From NCBI GenBank assembly GCA_003818205.1, contig RPRQ01000029.1, positions 1 to 56,337 of the forward strand: 56,337 bases of DNA, in the 5' to 3' direction. Source of the stretch: Bacteroidales bacterium. GTDB lineage: Bacteria > Bacteroidota > Bacteroidia > Bacteroidales > Tenuifilaceae. Positions 1 through 8,126 of the stretch are shown here, piece after piece. The notes under the pieces are model-generated. The model ran no database searches. It saw only the letters and a list, made by a program, of their open reading frames with translations, and had not been told where the DNA came from. The position numbers and the translations under genes were made by a program. Position 1 is the first letter of the stretch, and every line of letters begins with the position of its first letter.

Positions 1-430
1 ATATAATCCCTCTGGGATTAAGAAAGCCAATGAATAAAAAGTGTGTAAGGTTTTCAAGAGATCACCGATAAAATCCTACACTTGTAGAATTTCAACTACC
101 CACTAGTTTTGTCGAATAACCAAAAACTCTCACGCAACGCTTGCGCTAAAGTTTACGCCGAAGCTTCAGCGTAGGAGCACAGTGAAGGCGCAAAGTCGCA
201 AAGACACTAAGGTACTCTATGAGCAAAAAGATAAATCCAATAAAAATATAGCCGAAAATTCATTGGGGGGAATTTTGTTAGAATTAGCTTAGAAAAATGA
301 GATTAATAGAATTACAATCAATTAGCACACAAAGGGAAAAAACGAATTCGTTTTTTCTTTCTTTGCGGTCCCTGACTACCAGCAGGTTTGCGGTCCCGCC
401 TGCCTTAGTAACTAAGTACGGCGTGTAGGT
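1..430. repeat. Intergenic repeat-rich stretch at window start
   Basis: No convincing gene is visible. The first 20 bases carry the tail of the REP family seen around 14.4 kb (TAATCCCTCTGGGATTA). Around 190-215 there is a GCAAAG-type run of the kind that flanks small Bacteroidota cassettes, and 337-356 is a perfect 20-bp palindrome centred on GAATTC with A and T tracts at its ends, possibly a terminator for a gene to the left of the window. Positions 360-415 carry degenerate CTGCC/GGCAG palindromes. Confidence 0.5.
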
Positions 431-540
431 TTGCGAGAGGTAAAAGCGAGTAACAGCCTTTATAGCTGTAGTTTACATTTGCCCATAAAAGAAAATGGTT
501 ATCTGAAAATGTACCTGAGTAGTTACAAAAATATTTACCT
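431..540 (+). repeat. Dispersed repeat, copy 1 (with copies near 16.8 and 55.85 kb)
   Basis: This stretch is nearly repeated at 16757-16866 (same strand), and its last 40 or so bases recur inverted at 55830-55871. Shared blocks include ACATTTGCCCATAAAAGAAA and CTGAAAATGTACCTG. It is open in one frame, so it artificially extends the reading frame of the downstream oxidoreductase; it is non-coding at the other two sites. Confidence 0.75.
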
Positions 541-565
541 TTATCATTTCATTCATTATCTTAAA

Positions 566-3496
566 ATGATTAAACAGGAAGAACCGCTAAATGTTCTTAA
601 AAACCAGCTCGAAGGGGAATTCAATTGGGATCGATCAACCCTTATTCAATACGCTACCGATGCATCGGCTTACCGCGAAATTCCATTGGCAGTTGCTTTA
701 CCAAAGCATAAAGAGGATTTAGATAAGCTAATTGTCTTTTCGAAGAAGCATAAAATACCCTTAGTACCCCGTGCAGCAGGGACATCGCTTGCAGGTCAGG
801 TGGTAGGGAGTGGGATTATAGTCGATATATCGAGGTATTGGGGTCGAATCATTGAAATTAATGCCGAAGAGCATTGGGTAAGGGTGGAACCAGGGGTAAT
901 CCTTGATGAACTCAACCTTGCCCTAAAGCCCTATGGGCTATTCTTTGGACCCGAAACATCAACATCGAACCGTTGCATGATTGCTGGTATGGTTGGGAAT
1001 AATAGCTGCGGCTCTCATTCAATTCTCTACGGAAGCACACGAGACCACACCATTTCCATTAAAATGATATTAGATGATGGGGTCGAGTATGAGTTTGGTC
1101 CCCTATCCAACGAGGAATTCTTTCTAAAAAATCAACTCGAAGGAAAAGAAGGGGATATTTACAGGTTTATTTACGCTAAACTTTCGGATATCGAGTTAAA
1201 AGAAGAAATTATTCGCCAATACCCTGAGCCTTCAGTTAAGCGAAGGAACACAGGCTACGCTATAGATATGCTTCTTGATAATAGCGTATTCGGCAATGAC
1301 CAGTACGCTTTCAATTTCTCAAAGCTAATTGCAGGAAGCGAAGGAACGCTAGGTTTTATAACGGAGGTAAAATTAAATCTCGTTCCCCTCCCACCCAAGC
1401 AAAAAGCGGTTATAGCCATTCATCTGTCGGAACGCAACCACGCTTTTAAGGCGAACCTCATTGCCCTAAAGTATAAACCCGGAGCGGTTGAGATGATGGA
1501 TAATCTCATACTGAATTGCACGAAGGGCAATATTGAGCAGAAAAAGAATAGGTTTTTTGTGCAAGGTGAACCTGGGGCAATCCTAATCGTTGAATTCGCA
1601 AGGGATTCGAAGGAAGATATTCAGAGAATTGCCTCTGCGATGGAGGCCGAAATGCGATTGGCAGGTTTTGGTTACCACTTCCCCATTATCTGGGGCGATG
1701 ATATTTCGAAGATTTGGGCATTACGTAAAGCAGGTTTAGGGGTTCTTTCGAACATGGAAGGCGATGCAAAACCCGTATCGCTGGTTGAGGATACAGCCGT
1801 TGCCGTTGAAAAATTACCCGATTATATGGACGAATTCGCTGCGATAATGGTAAGCCATAACCTCGATTGCGTTTATCATGCCCACATCGGCAGCGGTGAG
1901 CTGCACCTCCGTCCCGTTCTTAACCTTAAAGAGAATAAAGATGTTGAACTTTTTAGGGTTATCGCCTTTGAGGTTGCCCACCTTGTTAAGAAGTACAAGG
2001 GTTCACTAAGCGGCGAGCATGGCGATGGCCGGTTAAGGGGTGAACTAATTCCCATTATGCTTGGCGAAAGGGTTTATGGCTTAATGCAGGAGCTAAAGCA
2101 GGTTTTCGACCCCGACAATATTTTCAACCCAGGTAAAATTGTTAACTCCCCACCCTTAAATTCATCCCTTCGCTATGAGCCTGGGAGAATAGAAAAGGAG
2201 GTCTCAACCATTTTCGATTTTTCGAATGTAAAAGGGTTACTACGCGCGGTTGAGAAGTGCAATGGTTCGGGCGATTGCCGCAAAACAGTCCTTACGGGTG
2301 GCACAATGTGCCCTAGCTACATGGCCTCCCTGAACGAGAGCAACACAACACGGGCTAGAGCCAATATTCTGCGTGAATTCTTAACCCATTCCGATAAGAG
2401 AAACCCCTTCAATCATATAGAAATATACCAAGTACTTGATCTATGCCTCTCGTGTAAAGGATGCAAGAACGAATGCCCATCGAGCGTTGATATGGCTAAG
2501 CTTAAAGCCGAGTTCCTTCAGCATTGGTACGATGCCAATGGAATTCCCCTTAGAAGCCGATTGGTAGCCTATATCACAAAAATAAATGCGATTGGAAGTA
2601 TAGTACCAAGCATAACAAATTTCTTCCTTTCAAATAAACTTATTGCTCCTATTTTAATGAAGAGCCTAGGTTTTGAACCCAAGCGAAAAATGCCCTTACT
2701 CAGTAAAACAACTTTAAAGGGATGGTATAAAAAGAATAGAAAAAATTCTAAAAACCTTACGAGCCGCGTACTTCTATTCCCCGATGAGTTTACCAACTAC
2801 AACGATTCGCATATTGGCATTAAAGCCGTTGAGCTCTTAGAAACGTTGGGCTACGAAGTTATTATACCCGATGTTTCTGAAAGCGGAAGAACCTATATTT
2901 CAAAGGGATTAGTGCGAACAGCAAAAAGAATAGCGAACCATAACATTGAAATTTTAAGCAAATTGGTGTCCGACAATTGCCCTTTAATAGGCATTGAGCC
3001 TTCGGCAATTTTAAGCTTTAGAGATGAATACCCTGATTTATCAACTAACGAAAACCTATGCTACGCATCCTATCTATCAAGAAACACGATGCTTTTCGAG
3101 GAATTCTTTATGCGTGAGGTTGAAAAAGGGAATATCAGCAAGGATTCATTTACATCTTCAAAAAGAATCTTAAAACTACATGGGCATTGCCAGCAAAAGG
3201 CAGTAGCATCGACAACATCTACCAAAGAAATGCTCTCTTTCCCCGAAGGTCATACAATTAACGAAATACCAAGCGGGTGCTGCGGAATGGCTGGTTCATT
3301 CGGATATGAAAAGGAGCATTATGAGCTATCGATGAAGGTTGGAGAATTGGTGCTATTCCCCGATATTAGAAGTACATCGGATGATGTAACCATAGTTGCC
3401 CCGGGCACCAGCTGTAGGCATCAAATAAAGGATGGTACAGGTCGAAGAGCCTATCACCCAATTGAGGTTATGTGGGAAGCATTGAAAAGAGCGTGA
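566..3496 (+). CDS. FAD-linked oxidase fused to Fe-S oxidoreductase (D-lactate/glycolate-type dehydrogenase)
   Basis: A 976-residue fusion that probably oxidises a 2-hydroxy acid and passes electrons through FAD and 4Fe-4S clusters to the respiratory chain. The N-terminal half is a PCMH-type FAD domain (PRAAGTSLAGQ at about 68-78, NNSCGSHS near 145) followed by an FAD-oxidase C domain (HIGSGELHLRP near 440, HGDGRLRGE near 485-493). Next come two cysteine clusters, C565/C571/C582 and C627-x2-C-x2-C-x3-C637-P, and a C-terminal CCG-type domain (GHCQQKA near 873, GCCGMAGSFG near 905). The frame is open back to 431, but those codons lie in a dispersed repeat, so the ATG at 566 (MIKQEEPLNVL) is the better start. 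The architecture resembles YdiJ/D-2-hydroxyglutarate dehydrogenase fusions; the exact substrate cannot be read from sequence. Confidence 0.9.
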   Translation: MIKQEEPLNVLKNQLEGEFNWDRSTLIQYATDASAYREIPLAVALPKHKEDLDKLIVFSKKHKIPLVPRAAGTSLAGQVVGSGIIVDISRYWGRIIEINAEEHWVRVEPGVILDELNLALKPYGLFFGPETSTSNRCMIAGMVGNNSCGSHSILYGSTRDHTISIKMILDDGVEYEFGPLSNEEFFLKNQLEGKEGDIYRFIYAKLSDIELKEEIIRQYPEPSVKRRNTGYAIDMLLDNSVFGNDQYAFNFSKLIAGSEGTLGFITEVKLNLVPLPPKQKAVIAIHLSERNHAFKANLIALKYKPGAVEMMDNLILNCTKGNIEQKKNRFFVQGEPGAILIVEFARDSKEDIQRIASAMEAEMRLAGFGYHFPIIWGDDISKIWALRKAGLGVLSNMEGDAKPVSLVEDTAVAVEKLPDYMDEFAAIMVSHNLDCVYHAHIGSGELHLRPVLNLKENKDVELFRVIAFEVAHLVKKYKGSLSGEHGDGRLRGELIPIMLGERVYGLMQELKQVFDPDNIFNPGKIVNSPPLNSSLRYEPGRIEKEVSTIFDFSNVKGLLRAVEKCNGSGDCRKTVLTGGTMCPSYMASLNESNTTRARANILREFLTHSDKRNPFNHIEIYQVLDLCLSCKGCKNECPSSVDMAKLKAEFLQHWYDANGIPLRSRLVAYITKINAIGSIVPSITNFFLSNKLIAPILMKSLGFEPKRKMPLLSKTTLKGWYKKNRKNSKNLTSRVLLFPDEFTNYNDSHIGIKAVELLETLGYEVIIPDVSESGRTYISKGLVRTAKRIANHNIEILSKLVSDNCPLIGIEPSAILSFRDEYPDLSTNENLCYASYLSRNTMLFEEFFMREVEKGNISKDSFTSSKRILKLHGHCQQKAVASTTSTKEMLSFPEGHTINEIPSGCCGMAGSFGYEKEHYELSMKVGELVLFPDIRSTSDDVTIVAPGTSCRHQIKDGTGRRAYHPIEVMWEALKRA

Positions 3497-3578
3497 TGCG
3501 AAGATGCAGCACTACTGTATTGCTGTTTGTATAGTGTTAACAAGAATGGTTAAATCATTAAAATTGCTTATAATCTAA

Positions 3579-3700
3579 TTAACGTGAGTTCGATCTAAGA
3601 AATAGTGGTAATGCTCTAAAATGTAATTTGTTACAAATTTTTCATTTGAAATTGGAATAGTGCCTACCCTACCTACCGGCAGGCAGGCACTATTCCAATT
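3579..3700. repeat. Compound palindromic repeat (copy at 32450-32570)
   Basis: It begins TTAACGTGAGTTCGA and, about 50 bases on, continues into an inverted repeat with 15-bp arms (ATTGGAATAGTGCCT at 3651-3665 and its complement at 3685-3699) around a CTACCGGCAGG core. The same two modules in the same order occur at 32450-32570. The small open frame across it (minus strand 3575-3772) is most simply a by-product of the repeat. Confidence 0.7.
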
Positions 3701-3779
3701 AATTTTTTTATACACCCTCTTATCGACCTTTGCGTGTTTTTTAAGAGCCTCTCCTAAAATCGAATGCTCCAATATACTC

Positions 3780-5123
3780 TCAGGGCATCAAGTTGTAACA
3801 AACCAGCTGCTGCATATATCGGAGGTATAGCTTACCGTTTGCAACTACAGGAACAGTCCAAGCAGGGTTCTTCACATCATCAACAGCCGATTTTATCTCA
3901 CCCATTTTATTAAAACCAGTCGGTTCGGGTTTTACGAGGTAAATGTTTCCCTTTAAATCCTGACAGATTAGATGACCATCAACGAATGCCGTAGTACCTT
4001 GCCCAATCTCATTTGTACTCCACATCTCTTTACCCGATGATAGCTCTAAGCACTTGAACTGACCCGTATTCCTTGAACTTTCGCCCGAATATCCATAAAT
4101 AAAGCCATCGATCAGTATCGGGTCGGTATGCTGTGCCTCCAAAACCTTATTGCTCCAAAGAACCGTATAACCGCTTTTAGTAACCTTTAAAGCTTGACTC
4201 CCCATTCCATAGCCCGATGAATGGAATACTATATCACCCGATATAATCGGTGTAGTAGCATTTACAAAGTAATCGGTTAACCAGGGTACTGTCCATAGAG
4301 GTTTACCATCCTTAGGTTCGAGGCATGATAGCCCTGTACCGTGATAAATAAGCAGCTTATTCTCATTCTCAATATTCATGGTAATAGCAGCAGAGTAGCC
4401 GACCTCTCCCTCCATCGATTTCCATAGAACATCGCCAGTTAGCTTATCGTAGGCTATAGCTAAAGCTTTTCCACCACCCTGAACAATCACCATATTTTCA
4501 AAGACAAGCGGTGTTGTCGAGAATCCCCACGATGGTTCAACACCCCCCTCGTCCTTCACATTCTTTCTCCAAAGGAGCTCCCCATCCTCAAGCTGCCAGC
4601 AGGCAAGATCGCCACTTCGGCCGAAGGTATAAACCTTATTATCATCAATAAATGGTGTAGCACGTGGTCCAGGACCATGAGCAGTTTCGGCTTTAGATTC
4701 GTATGAACCCATCCAAATCAGCTCTCCTGTTTCTGAATTGATGCAAAAGACCATATCGTTGTTCACATCTCTTCCGGGTACAATCAACCGGTTGCCCAGC
4801 ACAACAGGTGCGGACCACGATGCGGTAGCCTTACCCTGACATAAGTAGTTTACCTGCCAAAGTTTTTCTAGACCATTTGACCAATCGGTTTTAATACCTA
4901 TGGTTGCGCTCTTACCCTCAAAATTAGCACCCCTCCAGCTGGGCCAATCGGCAACACCTTTTGTTATTGGAGGTATTGTAGCCATAAGTGAGGGCATCAC
5001 CTCCTGCTTTCCGGTTAATGGCTCGCTACCCATTACCATTTTATAGATTTGATAGCCAAAATAACCAACAATTGCAAGGAGAATAGCAACAATAACCAGT
5101 GCTATTTTTAGATATTTTTTCAT
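3780..5123 (-). CDS. Membrane-anchored PQQ-type beta-propeller protein
   Basis: A 447-residue protein with an N-terminal hydrophobic segment (about residues 5-28) that should act as a signal anchor and leave the rest in the periplasm. The body has repeated blades of PQQ_2/BamB type, with tryptophan-docking signatures such as DGELLWRKNV, TGDVLWKSM, DGKPLWTVPW and SGKEMWSTN, each closing a strand-rich repeat. BamB-like and alcohol-dehydrogenase-like propellers share this fold; no quinone-binding or metal residues were obvious, so a scaffold or binding role is more likely than catalysis. It is convergent with the upstream oxidoreductase and is followed on its own strand by repeat DNA, so it is probably transcribed alone. 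Confidence 0.8.
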   Translation of the reverse strand: MKKYLKIALVIVAILLAIVGYFGYQIYKMVMGSEPLTGKQEVMPSLMATIPPITKGVADWPSWRGANFEGKSATIGIKTDWSNGLEKLWQVNYLCQGKATASWSAPVVLGNRLIVPGRDVNNDMVFCINSETGELIWMGSYESKAETAHGPGPRATPFIDDNKVYTFGRSGDLACWQLEDGELLWRKNVKDEGGVEPSWGFSTTPLVFENMVIVQGGGKALAIAYDKLTGDVLWKSMEGEVGYSAAITMNIENENKLLIYHGTGLSCLEPKDGKPLWTVPWLTDYFVNATTPIISGDIVFHSSGYGMGSQALKVTKSGYTVLWSNKVLEAQHTDPILIDGFIYGYSGESSRNTGQFKCLELSSGKEMWSTNEIGQGTTAFVDGHLICQDLKGNIYLVKPEPTGFNKMGEIKSAVDDVKNPAWTVPVVANGKLYLRYMQQLVCYNLMP

Positions 5124-5160
5124 ATAATCCCTTTTATTTATTAAAGATTAGAATGCAAAA

Positions 5161-5260
5161 ATGGAATGTTGGAATACTGGAATACTGGAAGAGCACTTTC
5201 TCATTATTCCAACATTCCAATATTCCCTACCTACCGTCAAGCAGGCATTAATTCAAAATC
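5161..5260. repeat. TGGAATA inverted-repeat element
   Basis: TGGAATGTTGGAATA at 5162-5176 is matched by a perfect 15-bp complement at 5205-5219, forming a long hairpin with further TGGAATA/TATTCC units around it and a CTACCG/CAGGC tail. A sibling with 14-bp arms lies at 47409-47474. It sits between sucD and the propeller gene and may serve as a 3' end for sucD. Confidence 0.6.
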
Positions 5261-5269
5261 AATATCTTA

Positions 5270-6145
5270 CTATTTTACCAAAGCCTTCTTCATCGTCTCA
5301 CCGATTAATGCAGGCGATTCAACAACATGAATACCGCATTCCCTCATTATTTTCATTTTTGCAGCAGCGGTATCATCGGCTCCGCCGATAATTGCCCCTG
5401 CATGCCCCATTCGACGACCCTTAGGCGCAGTTTGACCTGCAATAAATCCAACCACAGGCTTTGTACCATGTTCCTTAAGCCACCGAGCAGCCTCAGTTTC
5501 CATGTTACCGCCAATCTCACCTATCATCACAATACCATCTGTTTCAGGATCGGCCATTAATAGCTTAATCGCATCTAAAGTAGTTGTCCCGATAATCGGA
5601 TCACCCCCAATGCCAATGCAGGTGGATTGACCTAATCCTTGCTTTGTGAGCTGATCAACAGCTTCGTAGGTTAGCGTTCCAGAGCGGGAGATAACCCCAA
5701 TACTCCCCTTTTTATGAATAAATCCGGGCATTATGCCCACTTTAGCCTCGCCGGGGCTAATAACTCCAGGACAGTTTGGCCCTACTAGATGAACATCCTT
5801 CAATTCGGATAATACGTGCTTAACCTTTACCATATCGGCAACAGGAATACCCTCGGTAATACAGATAATTACCTTTATCCCACCCATAGCCGCTTCAAGA
5901 ATGGTATCAGCAGCATAGGCAGGTGGTACAAAAATCACGGAGACATTCGCTCCAACTCTTTTAACGGCCTCCTCAACTGTATCGAAAACGGGCAAGCCTA
6001 AATGCAGCTGTCCTCCTTTACCTGGGGTAATTCCACCCACTACATTAGTACCGTATTCTATCATTTGGGTTGCATGGAAAGTACCTTCGCTACCAGTAAA
6101 CCCTTGAACGATAACCCTTGAACTCTTATTTACTAGGACACTCAT
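5270..6145 (-). CDS. sucD: Succinyl-CoA synthetase (ADP/GDP-forming) alpha subunit
   Basis: The 291-residue alpha subunit of succinyl-CoA synthetase, which interconverts succinyl-CoA and succinate with substrate-level phosphorylation in the TCA cycle. Full family length. The N-terminal CoA-binding Rossmann region carries [11 protein letters not shown] (15-25) and PGKGGQ (41-46). The ligase half has [11 protein letters not shown] (122-132), the SRSGTLTYE loop (153-161), and the phosphorylated histidine H248 in the GHAGAI signature. The beta subunit sucC is not adjacent, unlike the sucCD operon of proteobacteria. It is divergent from the malic enzyme gene across 158 bp, so the two may share a regulatory region. 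Confidence 0.97.
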   Translation of the reverse strand: MSVLVNKSSRVIVQGFTGSEGTFHATQMIEYGTNVVGGITPGKGGQLHLGLPVFDTVEEAVKRVGANVSVIFVPPAYAADTILEAAMGGIKVIICITEGIPVADMVKVKHVLSELKDVHLVGPNCPGVISPGEAKVGIMPGFIHKKGSIGVISRSGTLTYEAVDQLTKQGLGQSTCIGIGGDPIIGTTTLDAIKLLMADPETDGIVMIGEIGGNMETEAARWLKEHGTKPVVGFIAGQTAPKGRRMGHAGAIIGGADDTAAAKMKIMRECGIHVVESPALIGETMKKALVK

Positions 6146-6303
6146 CTTTTAGGCTTTTTAAGTATTTATTAACGTAAAATTTTGCTTTAAATATAATCAA
6201 TTTGTTGTTTTAAAACACTTGTATTAATTAACCCCAAGAAATTTCTTTTCGTAAATTGCCTTCATAACTTTATTGTAAAAGCAAACAATTTATCTTTCAC
6301 ACT

Positions 6304-7764
6304 ATGAGCAAAATTAATGTAAAACTAGAGAACTTGGGTTCCATTTTTCCATCAAGCTGGAATGAAGAGCAAAAAGCTAAAGGCAAAACAATTTTCTTAA
6401 AACGACTTTCGGAAAAAGCTCATAAATTCTATGGAGGTAAAACCCAAGTAGCACCAAAGGTTCCTGTACCAGGGTTCAATTGGTTTAATGTATGGTACAC
6501 TCCAGGGGTATCAAAGGTTTCAACAAATATCAGAGAGAATAACGATGCTTCGTTCGAACTCTCTAATAGAGGAAATCTAGTTGCCGTTGTAAGCGACTCA
6601 ACCCGCGTGCTCGGAGATGGCGATTGCTCGCCTGCAGGTGGCTTAGGCGTTATGGAAGGAAAAGCATTTCTTATGAAATACCTTGGAGGCGTTGATGCTG
6701 TAGCACTTTGTATCGATAGCCGCGATAATGGTTGCCATAACGATCCTCAAAAGATTATCGATTTTGTAAAGATGTGCCAATACAGCTTTGGGGCTGTTAA
6801 TTTAGAGGATATTTCACAGCCCAACTGCTTTAAAGTATTGGATGTACTTAGAGAGGAATGTAGCATTCCTGTTTGGCACGATGATGCTCAGGGCACTGCA
6901 TGCGTAACTCTTGCAGGATTAATCAATGCGCTAAAACTTGTAGATAAAAAGATTAGCGATGTTAAAATCGTTCTTTACGGAGCCGGTGCCTCCAATACAA
7001 CCATTGCTAGGCTAATTATTACCGATGGTGGCGATCCAAAAAAGATGATTCTTTTCGACACAAAGGGTGGTCTTCATAAAAAGAGAGCCGATATAAAAGC
7101 CGACGAACGATTTTATCGTAAATGGGAGCTTTGCGAAAAAACAAACCCCAATTGTATCACTACCATGGAGGAGGCAATAAAGGGTGCTGATGTTCTAATA
7201 TCTCTATCAACCCCAGGACCCGATACCATTAAGAAAGAGTGGGTTAAACTGATGAATCCAAAGGCTATTGTGTTTGCCTGCGCTAATCCAGTGCCCGAAA
7301 TATACCCCTACGCTGCGAAAGAAGCAGGTGCCTATATCGTTGCAACAGGCAGAGGCGATTTTCCGAACCAGGTTAATAATTCAATTGGATTCCCAGGTAT
7401 TCTTAAAGGTGCTTTAATTGTTAGAGCATCAAAGATTACCGATAACATGGCCATTGCAGCAGCCCATTCTTTGGCGAATTTTGCAGAGAAACGAGGAATT
7501 AACCCCGATAACATTGTTCCCAAAATGGACGAACCTGATGTTTTTTCTGTTGAAGCCGCAGATGTTGCTATGCAAGCAATTAAGGATGGTGTAGCACGTA
7601 AACCATTTACATGGGATGAAGTTTACAATATTGCAAAAAAAGATATCGATTACTCAAGATCAATGGCTGCCCTATTAAGTAAGGAAGGATTTGTTGCCGA
7701 TCCTCCAGCAGAAATGCTTGAAGAAGCCTTAGACTATACTGTTAAGTTTATTGAAGGGAAGTAA
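6304..7764 (+). CDS. NAD(P)-dependent malic enzyme
   Basis: Oxidatively decarboxylates malate to pyruvate, linking the C4 acid pool (sucD is divergent next door) to pyruvate and reducing power. At 486 residues it is a malic domain plus NAD-binding domain without the phosphotransacetylase tail of MaeB. Visible features are the catalytic tyrosine region WYTPGVS (64-70), the lysine motif VMEGKAFL (116-123), acidic metal ligands in NLEDIS (166-171) and HDDAQGTA (192-199), and the dinucleotide loop YGAGASN (226-232). The usual GVAxP segment reads GVSKVST, so this belongs to a divergent branch. Cofactor preference is not decided. A rho-independent terminator follows directly. Confidence 0.92.
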   Translation: MSKINVKLENLGSIFPSSWNEEQKAKGKTIFLKRLSEKAHKFYGGKTQVAPKVPVPGFNWFNVWYTPGVSKVSTNIRENNDASFELSNRGNLVAVVSDSTRVLGDGDCSPAGGLGVMEGKAFLMKYLGGVDAVALCIDSRDNGCHNDPQKIIDFVKMCQYSFGAVNLEDISQPNCFKVLDVLREECSIPVWHDDAQGTACVTLAGLINALKLVDKKISDVKIVLYGAGASNTTIARLIITDGGDPKKMILFDTKGGLHKKRADIKADERFYRKWELCEKTNPNCITTMEEAIKGADVLISLSTPGPDTIKKEWVKLMNPKAIVFACANPVPEIYPYAAKEAGAYIVATGRGDFPNQVNNSIGFPGILKGALIVRASKITDNMAIAAAHSLANFAEKRGINPDNIVPKMDEPDVFSVEAADVAMQAIKDGVARKPFTWDEVYNIAKKDIDYSRSMAALLSKEGFVADPPAEMLEEALDYTVKFIEGK

Positions 7765-7786
7765 ATTCAAAAAGAATTATTTGAAG

Positions 7787-7815
7787 AACCCCGGTTAATC
7801 CGGGTTTCTTTTTTT
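7787..7815 (+). terminator. Rho-independent terminator after malic enzyme gene
   Basis: A GC-rich stem (AACCCCGG / CCGGGTT with one bulged C) around a TTAAT loop is followed by a run of T interrupted by one C. It lies 22 bp after the stop codon. Confidence 0.85.
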
Positions 7816-7876
7816 CCAGCAATAGCAACTAAATCATTACTGTTCTGCTAAAACAAATAGCAATCAACTTTTTTAC

Positions 7877-7884
7877 TAGCTTTG
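7877..7884 (+). promoter_or_regulatory. Putative native -7 box of mnmE, now displaced
   Basis: TAGCTTTG matches the Bacteroidota TAnnTTTG box. Without the inserted element at 7907-8122 the mnmE ATG would have been 16 nt downstream of it, a normal short leader; today it is about 240 nt away. No clear -33 TTTG element was seen. Confidence 0.55.
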
Positions 7885-7906
7885 CAGAAATTCGTAAATA
7901 ATGATT

Positions 7907-8122
7907 CAATGTCGTTTAGTTAAGCATAAAAATGACAACTCTCAATAACCACGCCTTTTAAGGCGTGGGACAAACCAAACTATAAACTTGGGCTTTAGCC
8001 CAAAAGCCTAAAATCATGTGGCTAAAGCCAAAAAAAATCATATTACATTTAAGCCACGCCTTAAAAGGCGTGGTTATTAATATATTGATAATCAAGCAAT
8101 AAATCTTAACTAAACGACATTG
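7907..8122. mobile_element. 216-bp MITE with 18-bp TIRs and 10-bp target duplication
   Basis: A non-coding element bounded by perfect 18-bp inverted termini (CAATGTCGTTTAGTTAAG at 7907-7924 and its complement at 8105-8122). The 10-bp sequence AATAATGATT occurs immediately outside each end (7897-7906 and 8123-8132), a clean target-site duplication. The interior holds nested palindromes: CCACGCCTTTTAAGGCGTGG near the left, TTGGGCTTTAGCCCAA in the middle and CCACGCCTTAAAAGGCGTGG near the right. It encodes no transposase, so it must have been moved in trans. The duplicated target contains the mnmE ATG. The left ATG (7901) now opens a 15-codon frame that ends at 7948 inside the element. Confidence 0.9.
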
Positions 8123-8126
8123 AATA

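Noticed and set aside
431-565. N-terminal extension of the FAD/Fe-S oxidoreductase
   Set aside because: Lies in a dispersed repeat that is non-coding in its other copies; family homology begins after the ATG at 566.
3575-3772. 65-codon minus-strand frame
   Set aside because: Mostly made of the compound palindromic repeat; the CLPVGRVG-like peptide is the usual translation artefact of CTGCCGG palindromes.
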